Assembly: GCA_963989385.1 (NCBI GenBank)
Contig: OZ022499.1
Coordinates: 75,206,203 to 75,270,202, forward strand
From: Ctena decussata
Taxonomy: Eukaryota > Mollusca > Bivalvia > Lucinida > Lucinidae
Direction: 5' to 3'
DNA: 64,000 nt
Shown here piece by piece: positions 33,783 to 45,327 of this stretch; positions within the stretch are counted from its first letter, which is position 1, and the number at the start of each line of letters is the position of its first letter. Made by a program: the position numbers and the translations under genes. The notes below the pieces were generated by a model. That model was given only the letters and a program-made list of their open reading frames with translations. It did no database searches and had not been told where the DNA came from.

Positions 33783-35536
33783 TGGGGATAACTGTACTCA
33801 AAATTGTCATTAGGGGAGGTAAATCATTAGTTTTGTGATTGCAAATTTCATTTTATGACACGCCAACGGAATTCGCAACCATAAAACCAACGATTTATCT
33901 CCCATAATGACAATTTTCAATACAGTTATTCCCATTCAAAGAACTTTATCACAGTTTCACCTTTCAAAGTGTACTACATGTACTTTGCACCCAGACCAAG
34001 TATTATCAGCAACGTAAAATCAGATGTCAGCCAATGAGAAGGTAATGACGTTGGATTCGTGTCAGTATATCAGAAGACATACCATTGCAAATTTTTGAGT
34101 TATCCAATCAGATGTTGGGTTATATATTTGTGAGTGCGTCAGAATTACTGTTTGTGGATGGAAAACAGATAATAAACATGATGTACATAATTTATTTTTA
34201 TTTTCTATCCATAATGTACTATATATTTCACACATTTTTCAAACCTATCAACTTTGATCTATTTAGTACAATCAATCTGGACCCTGTTCAAAACTAAAAC
34301 ATTTCGCTAATCCTACCCGTGAATTGTTGCTGATTAAGAAGTTGAAGGGTAGATCATGAAATATTAATTCACAACAGCAAAGCTGAAGTAAATTAGTATT
34401 CGTATCTGCTTGACAACATGTCTTAACCAGCAATAATTCACTGGTAGGGAAAATTATTTCCATTGTAACATTATAAAAATTAAAAATGCAAGTATATTAC
34501 AATAATTTCTAAAGGACTAGTTTTGAGGTGGACATCCACAGAAGCAAATGTTTACATTTGACGTCATCAAGGCGTGAAATTGGCATGTCTGGACATTAGC
34601 AACGTGAATTATCACAAATTTTCACATGATGCAGTTTCCTATGCGCTCAATGGGGAAAACGTTAAAGTAATCTTAGAATTAAAGGGACATTACATTTTCA
34701 AATGCATTGTATGCAAAACACTGCCATTTTTTTGCTGAAAAAATGTGAGGAGCTCTTGCAAGAGCTCCTCACATTTTGTCAGCAAAAATATTAGCACTCT
34801 TGATTATAAGTGTACAAGAGACCAAAATCACATCGTTGATTTACAACCTCATAAAGCTAATGATGCTTTGAATAGCTGGGCCTTGATGTAAATAAAGTTA
34901 TATGGCCTATTCTATGGCAGATCTTCTTTCGTGCATACAAACATAGAAGTGAAAGTGTTCTGGATTTCCTTCCCTAAACTTCTGTAAAAAGTGAAATTTT
35001 CACAGACTTATTTCTATGTAATTTAAAAAGGTAATTTCAAGAGCCATATGGTGACTCTATCTTTTGGATAAAGCCTTTACTCTTTAGTTCGAGCATTTAT
35101 TTCGTGAGCAAGGCAGCCTAAGAATATTCTTTATAGTGAAACAAAGGTGAAAATTCATTCTAATACACTTACAAATGCAACGCGACTTCTAATTGGATAA
35201 CGTCAAAAATTTGCGACAGTATATCCTGCGATATACTGTCGCAAATCCGAGGTCATTATGAAACGTCGCTTCTGATTGGCTGACGTCTGGTTTTATGTTG
35301 CTGAAAGCACTTGCGTTGTGTGCAAAGTAGTACTCTTTGAAAGGTGAAAATGTGAAAAAGTGCATTAGAATGGGGATAACTGTATAGAAAATTGTCATTT
35401 GGAGAAGTAAATCGTCGGTTTTATGGTTGCAAATTGCGTTTTACGGCTCCGCTGGCGCGTTGCTATAAAATGACATTTCCGAACATAAAACCGACAATTT
35501 ACCTCCCCAAATGACAATTTTCAATACAGTTATCCC
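33783..35536. repeat. Inverted pair of related copies bracketing about 1.1 kb
   Basis: Left copy 33783-34080 (GGGGATAACTGTACTC, TTTCACCTTTCAAAGTGTAC, TCAGCCAATGAGAAG) recurs inverted at 35214-35536. Each copy also starts with its own internal palindrome (AAAATTGTCAT...ATGACAATTTT). The interval 34085-35210 holds a hairpin at 34733-34785 and no gene. Confidence 0.72.
34733..34785. repeat. Hairpin AATGTGAGGAGCTCTTGC
   Basis: Nearly perfect complementary arms meeting at TTGCAA; related to the centre of the family Y elements. Confidence 0.75.
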
Positions 35537-35708
35537 CTAAATGTCTTAGTACACGGAGAACCAGGCCTCACATAATCTGACAAGATCAGTAAACATCATC
35601 ATTGTCATCATCATTATCACTAAATCATTACTGAACTAAAGCTAGTTTTCTCCTATTATGCCTAACATACTGTAATGACCCTAAATATTGGACCACAGGT
35701 GTGTACCT

Positions 35709-35778
35709 GGGAAACAGAACAGACCCAGATCAGACTGCTCCTAAAGAAGCAGTCTGATCAGGGTCTGCGCTGTTTTCC
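35709..35778. repeat. Family A hairpin, copy 8
   Basis: GGAAACAGAACAGACCCAGA ... TCAGGGTCTGCGCTGTTTTCC. A G-homopolymer tract lies at about 35966-35990. Confidence 0.75.
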
Positions 35779-36071
35779 ATTTGGACCCAACAATTTTTTG
35801 GCACGTTCTGAACATTCGTTCAAATCTACTTCAAATTCTGAGTGCACAGCAGCTACATGTATGGCCACTAATAGATTGGTGCACACAAAGTTGATTAGAT
35901 TCTGGAGACCACAACCACAGTCTGATAGTCACTTGGCCACTTTAAAAGTTCTTTAGGTGGAGTGAGGGGGGGGGGGGGGGGGGGGGGGGACACACTGGAC
36001 CACATTCTAAAGGTGAATGGCTACACTTGCAGGGAAAACAAATCTGACATTTTCATTTTTGTTTCCCTTAA

Positions 36072-36144
36072 TGGGGATCAACTCTGAAAAGAAAGAATTT
36101 GCTCCTTTAGGGGAACAAATTCTTTTCTTTAAGAGTAGACCCCA
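36072..36144. repeat. Family D hairpin
   Basis: GGGGATCAACTCTGAAAAG ... AAGAGTAGACCCC around GAATTTGCTCC and its complement. Confidence 0.7.
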
Positions 36145-36529
36145 TTTTGGAAGGACTACTTCTAGGGGAGTAAACTGAAAGTCACAAAAGTTATCTCCCT
36201 CTAAAGGTAGAAAAACATGGCAGTAGTATAATCATGCACCTTAAGAACAAGGCTGAAAAGAACACCTTTCAAGTACAGTATTACACATTTCTTACTTTGT
36301 TTTACGAGGGAAGAACAAATAAAAAAAAACATGCATATTACAAAACAAGTCGGTCTAGACAGACATATCAACAGTGTCTACAGAAACCTATCACAAAACA
36401 GACCAGTCTAGATCACATTACAAACTATAGTCCTATAAAGCTATAGGTATTATGACAATCATCAATGGTATTCATAATAAGGATTCATGGTATTGATCAG
36501 TGTAGTGTATCTCTTGATGTCCGTTTAAT

Positions 36530-37105
36530 ACGGTATTTTCTCTAATAAGAAGGCCATACATTGGTAAATGTGCAGGGGCACACATAAAGCTGTAGCAATC
36601 ATGGTGTGCCCCTGTCAGTTTTGGTATAACTCTGTGTGCTATAATCAGCCTAATGCATTCAGCAAAGTTTTATCGCCTTATTAACTATTTTGTAGCTGTC
36701 TCAAAAATAAATTGGCTGTATTCATTAATGGGCTGTATTCAATATGAGTACAATGCATCTGTTTCGAGACCAAAAATATGTACACAACATTTTTCAAACT
36801 TATATCATTTCAATTTAAACTTCATAATCTGGCACATGAAACTGAGGATTTTTTTCAGGCTAAAAAGGGGGAACCCTTATTAAATGAGGTGCCCTTATTC
36901 ACACAGGGTGGGCGCCAATCGAAAACCCTCGTGCAGTTGACGAACACGGATCAAAAACCATTAGAAACATCATTTTTCGATTGCAAATTGGCAACAATTT
37001 GCAATCGAAAACTCTGTTTATAACATTTTTTGATCTGCATTAATCAACTGTTAAGAGCGTTTTTGATTGCCGCCTAGCCGGTGTGTTATATGGGAAAATA
37101 CAGTA
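36530..37105. mobile_element. MITE (TACGGTATTTTC ends) with a nested palindrome
   Basis: TACGGTATTTTCTCTAATAA at left and GGGAAAATACAGTA at right. A palindromic insert at about 36910-37073 (GGGCGCCAATCGAAAACCCT ... AGAGCGTTTTTGATTGCCGCC) interrupts the GGTG...GGTG middle. Confidence 0.55.
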
Positions 37106-37109
37106 CACA

Positions 37110-38092
37110 TCAAGCTGTAGCTATCATGATGAACAATCATTAATAGTACATAATAAGGATGCCTATTACTGATCAATACAAAGTCTTCAGGTCTGTTAAC
37201 AAACAGTAAAACAAGAGCCACCTCACAGACAAAGAGTATTTAGTGCAGCTTTGAACAAGAAGACTAAAATCAGCCAGATCATCTGTGCAGTGTTATCCTG
37301 CTCATGTAGAATCCTTGTGTTCATTATGTTATATGCGAACAGCAAAAGTCCTGACCTGGACCCAGTTACTCAAAGCATCGTTAGTCTAATGAGCTTGTTA
37401 AGAGGTCAATTTGTTAAGTGTTTTACTACTTTATTACCAAATGCACTGATATTTTTTGTTGAAAAATGTAAGAAGCTTTTGGCATATTTGAGATATTAAT
37501 GACCAGGGTATAAAGCTGTAGCTATCATGATAAACAATCATTAATAGTACATAGTCAGGATGCCTATTACTGCTCAATACAAAGTCTTCATGTCTGTTAA
37601 CAGTAAAACAAGAGCCACCTCACAGACAAAGAGTACTTAGTGCAGCTGTGAACAAAAAGACTAAAATCAGCCAGGACATCTGCTCAGGGTATAATTGATT
37701 CCGCTAATTTTCGCTTCCTGCAGAGACTGTACATCATATTTGGCTTCTGTCGAGACTGTCCGCAATCTCTTGCTTCCTGCCGAGACTTCTGTACATGATA
37801 AATGGCTTCCTGCAGAGACTGTCCGCATGATTCTGTTTCCTGCTGAGAGCCTCGGCAGGAAGCAGAATCCCGTGGACAGTCTTGGCAGGAAGCCATTTTT
37901 CGAGGACAGTAGTCTCTGCAGGAAGCAAGAGTTCGCGGACAGTCTCAGTGGAAGCCAAATATGACGGATAGTCTCTGCAGAAAGCGAAAATTGGCGGAAT
38001 AGATTATACCCTGTGATCTGTGTTACTAAGTGTTATCCTGCTCATGTAGATTCCTTATGTTCTTTATGGTAAACAGCAAAAGTTCTGACCTG
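37110..38092. repeat. Tandemly duplicated 250-bp segment, second copy interrupted by element X1
   Basis: 37115-37361 and 37510-37684 plus 38014-38092 align (AAGCTGTAGCTATCATGAT, ACAAGAGCCACCTCACAGAC, GTGTTATCCTGCTCATGTAG). A third degenerate relative of its start is at 36430-36500. Confidence 0.82.
37685..38013. mobile_element. Element X1, 329-bp palindrome built of short repeats
   Basis: Ends CAGGGTATAATTGATTCCGC / GCGGAATAGATTATACCCTG. The body is a series of CTTCCTGC(C/A)GAGACTGTC units, head to tail in one arm and inverted in the other. Copy X2, same length, is at 46709-47037. Open frames across it are repeat artefacts. Confidence 0.85.
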
Positions 38093-38222
38093 ACTGCACA
38101 GTTATGCAGTCTAGTCAGTGTTATTGCTAGCTGCACATGCATTATGCACCCTATGTGAGTGTTGCAGCCTATTTATCTCATAATCAAGCAGTTTATCTTA
38201 TAATGCATCTACATATCTTAAG

Positions 38223-38482
38223 GTTATGGGTACATGGCCATGTATTTCTGCCTGTTTTGTTCACAGGGAGATAACTGTGACTTCTTGTTTGCTTCCTGGA
38301 AGACAAAACCCTTCTGATAGGGGTCTACTCTTGAAGTAAAAAATTTGCTCCCTAAGGAGCAATGGCTTTCCTTTCAGAGTAGACCTCTATTGAGAAGGGG
38401 TTTGTAATCCAGGAAGCAAAGAGGAAGTCACAAGTTGCCTACCTTTATAAAAAAGGCAGAAAAACGTAGATGTACCCATACT
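38223..38482. mobile_element. MITE with TTATGGGTACATG / GATGTACCCATA ends and a D hairpin
   Basis: The core at 38321-38388 has GGGGTCTACTCTTGAAG ... CAGAGTAGACC. Gives the likely full-length form of one D subfamily. Confidence 0.65.
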
Positions 38483-38493
38483 ACCTGAGATAC

Positions 38494-38602
38494 CCCAGCG
38501 GACACATGACGTCAAAATGACATCATACTGATGTCAATGTGATGTAATCACGTCTAACTGATGTCAGTGCAACATAATTTATCAAGTCATACACCCGCTG
38601 GG
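38494..38602. repeat. Family W palindrome with CRE-like sites, copy 1
   Basis: CCCAGCGGACACATGACGTC ... ACACCCGCTGGG, TGACGTCA once and decayed ATGTCA/TGATGT repeats. Confidence 0.75.
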
Positions 38603-39260
38603 ACAGTACCAGTCAAAGGCACCTTTTCAGATCACTGAAAGTTATCCAGTATTCTTTTTCAAGTGGAAACACAATGCATAATGTAACATTGCACACAGTA
38701 CACAGAAAAATGTCGATTACAATTATTCAAATAATGAATAGATCAGCCAGAACATCCACATTTTCTGATAAAAGTGTTTACTCATGCTGCAGCCATGAAA
38801 AAGTCTAGAAATTTTACTATTTGAAGGATATTACACTATAAAAATGAACAGCTAAATTTTCCTAGTCTGATAAAATTACAAATAAGCTGGTAGCTAAGGT
38901 ACATTTCTCCAAGCTCTTCTGTTTTAATGCAAGTCTGGCAGACTGTCAGTTTCTACTACAAAGTCTGGAACATGTCTTTGATAATATTCCTGCCTGGATT
39001 CCTAAGAGCTCCAGAGAATGTGTGTTTCAATTATACTATTAATTGCAACATGCATAAATATAAATGTATGGAACCAGCAAAGGCTCAGGTTAGCCTGCAC
39101 GTCTGTGCAGTCTGATCAGAGCTTTAATGTTTGCAGATTACATTCATGGACCCTATTTGAGTCCATAAATGCTATGTGCAACAAAATCTATTGCAACTAG
39201 AGGTAAATATGTTACAATAAGATTTTATTTGGGATATGAAAATGTACACATGATGCAGTT
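38603..39260. other. Unassigned intergenic DNA
   Basis: Only a short family-B-like hairpin (GCCTGCACGTCTGTGCAG, about 39090-39125) is visible. Confidence 0.4.
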
Positions 39261-39289
39261 AAAGTATATCACATTAAGACAACCTTTCA

Positions 39290-39640
39290 GACAGTGGTGT
39301 CACATTAGCCATATTAAGAGAACATCTCAGTGGTGTCACATTAGCCACATTAAGAGAACATTTCAAACAGTGGTGTCATATTGGTCAAATTAAGGTAACA
39401 TTTCAAACAGTGGTGTCACATTAGCCATATTAACAGAACATTTCAAACAGTGGTGTCACATCAGCCACATTCAGAGAACATGTGAAAATAGTGGTGTCAC
39501 ATAGCCAGGTATTTTAAAAGAAAATTTCAAACTGTGATGTCACATTTGCCACATTAAGAGAATATTTCAGGTAGTGGTGGCACATGAGCCACATAAAGAG
39601 AACATTTCAAACAGTGGTGTCACATTTCGGTTTTGAAATG
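39290..39640 (+). repeat. Minisatellite, about 40-bp unit, 8-9 copies
   Basis: Unit CAGTGGTGTCACATTAGCCA + TATTAAGAGAACATTTCAAA with drift. Directly after the last unit, 39630-39660 repeats part of it in inverted orientation (TTTGAAATGTTCTCTTAATA). Confidence 0.85.
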
Positions 39641-39756
39641 TTCTCTTAATATGGCTTAATAATGTGTCAAACTCAGATCAACCTGTCCATCTGAGACAAA
39701 CTGATCAGAGTTGTCATTCTTCACCACACAGTCAATTAATGTATAGTAATGTGAGT

Positions 39757-39829
39757 AAGTATTGGGACACCTAAAGTAATTAATTTTCCATTTGTTCCAA
39801 ATGGAAAATTGATTAATCTAGGTGTCCCA
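39757..39829. repeat. Palindrome ATTGGGACACCTAAAGTAAT
   Basis: Arms meet at TTTGTTCCAAA; ends match the outermost sequence of some family A copies, so a solo-end derivative is possible. Confidence 0.75.
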
Positions 39830-40156
39830 AAATTTATGCACATAAGGGTAATCAGGAAAACAGACTCAGCAAAATCGTTGGGCAATATTTTGTAGGTGGG
39901 GTATTAATATTTTGTAGGTGGGCCATATTTTATTGGCATGTAACGAAACAAAATCCAAATGAACAAAAAAGATGATATACATGTACTACAGCAGCTGCCT
40001 ACAATTTAAACTTCTCTGACTAGGATACTAACAAAGATTTTGATAATGAATGTGACATAATTACTTGATTCTTAATTGTATATAACACATGTAAATGCTC
40101 CTCAACAGAAACTCCTCACTGAGGATATTATAGTAAGGGATCAGAATATACATGTA

Positions 40157-40333
40157 CAGTTAAACCTGCTTATGCGGTCACTAGGTCTATTAAGGGGTCG
40201 CCTATCTTTAAAATTAGCAGCCAACTTTTGGAGATCCCGTGAACCCCTATACAGTGCAAATCTACGTGTATTAAGGGGTCAACTGTCTTTAAAGCAGCCA
40301 GTTTTTGTGTTCCCCTTAAGATAGGTTTGACTA
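40157..40333. mobile_element. TA-flanked MITE T3
   Basis: CAGTTAAACCTGCTTATGCG at left, AAGATAGGTTTGACTA at right; relative of T2 in opposite orientation. Family C copy 40336-40536 begins right at its end. Confidence 0.7.
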
Positions 40334-40335
40334 TA

Positions 40336-40536
40336 CAGAGCTCTAGATAAGAGGGAGTATTTGGTGATAATTAGGGATAATTTTTGTTAAGTCTGCTTAA
40401 ATATATGTTGTGACCCCTCATCTGAACCGTCTGGACGAGACGGTTCAGATGAGGGGTCACAACATATGGTTTCGATGAGAAATAAGAAAAATTATCCTTA
40501 ATTATCATCAAATACTCCCTCTTATCTAGAGCTCTG
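40336..40536. mobile_element. Family C MITE at the edge of T3
   Basis: CAGAGCTCTAGATAAG / CTTATCTAGAGCTCTG, flanked by CTATA at 40331-40335 and 40537-40541. Confidence 0.85.
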
Positions 40537-40689
40537 CTATATGTAGAAATATCATCAAATCTGATCCTTACCACTGTACTGTAAAACTCTAAAAACTGGG
40601 ACATCTAAAATAATAACTACTCTTGCCCTAAAAACGGAGCAGCTTGGTTTTAGACTGCAGTATTGCATCCAAAAGATGCAGATGGAATG

Positions 40690-40756
40690 GCAAACAGTGT
40701 AGACTCTGATCAGACTGCTTCTTCAGAGCAGTCTGACCGGGGTCAGCGTTGTTTGC
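40690..40756. repeat. Family A hairpin, copy 9
   Basis: GCAAACAGTGTAGACTCTGA ... GGTCAGCGTTGTTTGC; left flank includes TGCATCCAAAAGATGCAGAT. Confidence 0.75.
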
Positions 40757-40820
40757 CCAGATCTATCTGTTCCAGTACTTACCTTAATGTGCTTAAGTAC
40801 TGAGACACCTATTACCATTA

Positions 40821-40917
40821 CCCAGCGGGCACATGACGTCAAAATGACGTCGATGCGACTTCATTACGTCGCATCGACGTCAGTATGACGTCATTTCAAC
40901 GTCATGTGCCTGCTGGG
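40821..40917. repeat. Family W palindrome with CRE sites, copy 2
   Basis: CCCAGCGGGCACATGACGTC ... ACGTCATGTGCCTGCTGGG. Two perfect TGACGTCA octamers and at least three near-matches in 97 bp. Inserted between TATTACCATTA and ATTTTCC of another element. Confidence 0.85.
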
Positions 40918-41279
40918 TAATTTTCCTTTTGTCCAAAATGGAAAATAAATGTTTTTATGTGCCCAGATCTATCAACTGATTAGGGTGAAATTGTTTGAGT
41001 ACACACAATATTTTCAATGCCATCTGAGTATGTTATAAATTGCATGGGGTACTTTAGAGATTCTTCTGAAAATGGACTGGCATGCATCCTATTTTACTCT
41101 TTCTTTATCAGTGGACTTGTCCATCCTTATGTATGAGTCCATTTCTAGTTTTAAGGGTTTCTGTGGTGAATGTTTTCACCTTTATAGTATTTCCCATGGA
41201 AATTCCTGTAATAGCAAACAGTCTTGACCCTGATCAGAAGTCGCATTCCGCGGCATCTGAACTGGGCCTACTTTGAATA

Positions 41280-41750
41280 TGTCCCCAAAATATTTTTCTT
41301 AAAAGGGTTAAGAGGGCATAGCTCAGATCAGTTTAAGTTTTGAACAACTAGGCCCTGATATAGTAGCATTTCCCTTGATTGAATAGGGGGCTATCTTGAA
41401 GGCAGCATACTCTTTACTGTGTACACAAATTTTACAGATGGCTCCCTTTTAAAAATGGCATGCAAATCACTGCAAACCTTTCACTCAACCACTGGAATAG
41501 CAGTTTGGTTACTTTTGACATTTTGGCAACTTGAATACATCTTGGCAACTATGCAGTGTATGAAATTTGGCCAACATTATGACTAAATATTGGATAAGCT
41601 ACTGATTTAAATACAGTTAAGGTACATTTTGGCATCACTGGTTTATAGTGTGTGACATATGAAATACGGCCAAAAATAAGTGACTAGGACTTCAGTGACC
41701 TGAGACTAAAGAAGCATTTGATTTAAAATTGTAAGATACTAACGGTATAT
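41280..41750. other. Unassigned intergenic DNA
   Basis: A degenerate family A relative (GCATTCCGCGGCATCTG) ends at 41273; beyond it no structure is seen. Confidence 0.4.
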
Positions 41751-41755
41751 AAAAC

Positions 41756-41958
41756 CAGAGCTCTAGATAAGAGGGAGTATTTGGTGATAATTAGGGATAA
41801 TTTTTGCTAATTTTGCATATAACCATATGTTGTGACCCCTCATCTGAACCGTCTCGATGAGACGGTTCAGATGAGGGGTCACAATATATGGTTTCAATGA
41901 GAAATAAAAAAAATTATCCCTAAATTATCATCAAATACCCCTCTTATCTAGAGCTCTG
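41756..41958. mobile_element. Family C MITE with 6-bp duplication TAAAAC
   Basis: CAGAGCTCTAGATAAG / CTTATCTAGAGCTCTG; TAAAAC at 41750-41755 and 41959-41964. Confidence 0.9.
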
Positions 41959-42148
41959 TAAAACGCGGGCTTTCTTTCCAAAAAATGACTCCAAATATGT
42001 CAAAAATGTAAATGAGTATTTTTTGTTGTTGCTGTTTTGTGTTTTGATATGGTTTTTACCACCCTTTCAAGAACACTGATTTTTGGAGCAATTATTTTGG
42101 AATGAAAAATCCATCTTACAGCCAAACTATACAAGTCTGATTTTAACA

Positions 42149-42391
42149 TATGAGCTGCGACACAACAAAAAACAACAAAGTGGCATGAGAACCATGCAAA
42201 GACTAAGATCAGCCTGGGCATCTGCCCAGTCTGATCAGAATCTTCCCTGTTTGCATGGAGCCAGCCTAGACCCATAGCTAGCCTTTAAGCACACAGCATA
42301 GACTCTGATCAGACTGGGCAGGCTGATCTGAGTCTTCGCTAGGTGCAAGGTGCACATGCCACTTTGTGATTTTGTCAAACTGCTGCTCATA
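42149..42391. mobile_element. Family B MITE, copy 7
   Basis: TATGAGCTGCGACACAACAA ... CTGCTGCTCATA, double GCCTGGGC hairpin with one arm shortened. Confidence 0.75.
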
Positions 42392-42851
42392 TGGGTCACT
42401 CTGGATGTGCATAATCATCATATACACAAATAAATACATGTACTATTTCAAACATTTACATATGCATCATACAAAAAAAACAACGTCATTTCTGCTGAAA
42501 AAATGAGGCATTCTCAGAGCCTACAATTTTTCAGCAAATAGAAGTAAAATGTATTAGCACCCTTGATTCTACATGCACTATAATGACTTAACAATTACTT
42601 TCTAAGGACTGTTATGCTACTTAAAGATGCTTTGAACATTCGGGGTCCCAGACATAATGCTGTTTAACAGTTATCTTTATTTTTGTTCAGTTTTGTTCTG
42701 GCAAGACATGATGCTAAAATACATACAAATATCATATATTTACAACCTTAAAAAATTCAACATTTTGGACACTTTTAAGTTTAAATAATGACTGTAATAG
42801 TCCGGAAAACACAACACTTTGGTTTTACTATGCAGAGTGTAGATGGGATGG

Positions 42852-43100
42852 TAAACAGTGTAGATTCTGGGGCCGTATTCATAAAGCAACTTAAGTTGTT
42901 GCTATGCTGTTGCTAAGGGTAAATTTCTATGTTGGAGATTCCCTACAAAGACTGTTCCTCCAGACCAAATTTCATAGTTGTAGGGAATCTCCTTTATAGA
43001 AATTCAGCCTTAGCAACAGCATAGCAACGACTTAAGTCGTTTTATGAATACGGCCCCTGATCAGACTGCTCCTTCAGTCTGATTTAGTGCTTCACTGTTT
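42852..43100. mobile_element. Family A MITE (copy 10) interrupted by family V MITE (copy 2)
   Basis: The A element starts AAACAGTGTAGATTCTG and resumes CTGATCAGACTGCTCC at 43057. The insert 42869-43058 has GGGGCCGTATTCATAAAG and GAATACGGCCCC ends and the AGACTGTTCCTCCAGACC core of V1, with one arm partly deleted. Confidence 0.82.
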
Positions 43101-43266
43101 GCTTAGACCTATCTGTCCCAATAAACAGATTTTTACGGAACATAGAACTTGCTCTAAAATTATGATAAAAGATCACACACAAGGGTTAGGCCAAATAAAA
43201 AATGGGAGTGTAGTTCAGTTTACCAGCTGAACAAGATAAAGGCAGCTAAGTAGAAACCTTTTTTTT

Positions 43267-45202
43267 GTCCCCCGCCTTTTCAAAGAAAAGCGGAGGGACA
43301 TAGTTTTAGGCATTCCGTCCTTCCGTCCCCCTAAAGTAGTAGGTACCTTGTGTGCGCAACTCCTCCAACAGTTTTATGCTGATTCTTTCGAAACTTTACA
43401 GCTGATTTTGTCATGGTCTGAAGATGTGTGGTTTGGATATAATCCTGAGATTATTTCTTGTTACTTTTTCCACAAGTTGAACTTAGTCATTTTTTAGGCG
43501 TTTTTACTATCAAAGTGACCAGATAGTAGGTACCTTGTGTGCGCAACTCCTCCTACAGTTTTATGCCGATGCCTTTGAAACTTTACAGGTGTTTTGGTCA
43601 TGGTCCGAAGATATGCATGTGGTCTGGATATAATCCTGAGATTATTTCTTGTTACTTTTTCCACAAGTTGAACTTAGTCATTCTTTAGGCCTTTTTACTA
43701 TCATAGTGCCCAGATATAGGGTACCTTGTGTGCGCAACTCCTCCTACAGTTTTATGCCGATTCCTTTGAAACTTCACAGGTATTTTGGTCATGGTCTGAA
43801 GATATGCATGTGGTTTGGATGTAATCCTCACATTATTTTTTATTACGTTTTCCCCAAGTTGAGCTTACCGTAGCCTTTTTTCATACATTTTTACTATTAA
43901 AGTGAATAGATAGTGGGTACATTGTGTGTGCAACTCCTCCTACAGTTTTATGCTGATTCCTGTACGGAATTGTTCAGCAGGACAGTAGCAGTATTCCTTC
44001 AGTAATTGTAACAGGATTCTTGGCAAAAATCTGGACATGAAAAAGTTTCCCAATGGGTTTTGCACGTGAACTTTTCACTATAATATATAATTCCCTACAG
44101 GATTCCAGCAGGACTCAGTGTGGAATATTTCGTGAAATATTTAAATTAGCAGGAATTCAGGCAGGAATTCAGGCAGGATTCCCACCAGGAATATTCAAAT
44201 GAATAGTATTCTCACTGTAAAATTTGAAATTCCTGGCAGGAATCCTGGCAGGAATATGGACAGGATTCTTGGCATGAATTTGGTTGTGTTGCATATTACA
44301 CAAAGACCTTGACATACTCTTTCAACATGCTATTTAAAACTTTCACATACACAGTGGCTTTATAAAACACAACAGAACACATATCTTGTCAATCTCTTGG
44401 GTATTATGATTATATCATAGACATGGATCAGTACTTCCATTGCTCTTTAACCCAATTTTATGACAGACAGTAATTCTGTTACCACCACACATATATTGAA
44501 CTCATTTTCATCTTTATGTCCAGGGTGCCCGGTGGGGTACATGAAATTGTGTATAAATTGAATATTTTACCCCTACACTTAAATCTGCCTTTAGAAATGT
44601 ATGCATTAATGATGCACAAAATAATTAAACTTACATTCTCTTCATACTAGCTGTTATTAATTCATCCTTCAAATAACACAGAAAACCTTTTAATATGTTT
44701 AGTACAAACAAACAGCATGAACAGCATGGCCAGTCTTCAAGTTGAATTTATCACTTATGATTCACTGTGTAGTTGAAGTGTACCGCAAAAAATCTTTATG
44801 CTAGATTCAATTAATTTTGCAAAATTTTCAGCTCTGTTTTCCTGCTAGGATTCCTGGCATGGATTTTTCAAATTTTCCTGCTGGAATCTTGGGTGGATTT
44901 TTTATCATTTTCCCCATACTGTTATAATTCAGCCTGAAAATGAAATTCCTGTCAATGTCCAGCAGGACTCCTGCTGTAATCATGTCAGAATTTTCCTACG
45001 GGTTCCTTTCAAACTTCAAAGGTGTTTTGGTCATGGTCTTAATATATGCATCTGATTTAGATATAATCCTAAAATAATTTTTTGTCACTTTTTCTGCTAG
45101 TTGAACTTAGTCTTTTGTCAGGCGTTTTTTTTTTTCATTGACATATCCTTTAATTGAAATAAACAATAATGGCGGGGGACATAAATTCTTTGAATTTGCT
45201 TG
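43267..45202 (+). mobile_element. Tandem-array element G (Helitron-like), 4 units of about 190 bp
   Basis: The 5' hairpin is GTCCCCCGCCTTTTC ... AAAAGCGGAGGGAC, then TCCGTCCTTCCGTCC. Units start at 43341, 43528, 43719 and 43914 (GGTACCTTGTGTGCGCAACT). The 3' end is GGCGGGGGACAT, then hairpin AAATTCTTTGAATTT and GCTTG. The fourth unit is split by an insertion at about 43962-45002. Confidence 0.72.
43962..45002. mobile_element. About 1-kb element nested in array element G
   Basis: It interrupts GCTGATTCCT|TTGAAAC of the array unit; TTCCT lies on both sides (43957-43961, 45003-45007). Ends CCTGTACGGAA and, inverted, CCCGTAGGAA. The interior has many GGCAGGAATCCTGGCAGGAA-type short repeats in both orientations. 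No coding capacity seen. Confidence 0.65.
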
Positions 45203-45327
45203 TTTTTCTTGATAGGGGTTTGTTTTTGTTTGTTTGTTTGTTTGTTTTTTTCACAGGAATTCCCTATAGATCTCCTACCTTGGCTAGTAAAACAATAAGG
45301 AAAACTTGCAATAAAATATATTCTTTT

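Noticed and set aside
39290..39640. CRISPR-like repeat/spacer array
   Set aside because: Units are contiguous with no unique spacers and drift in sequence, in an animal genome: a minisatellite.
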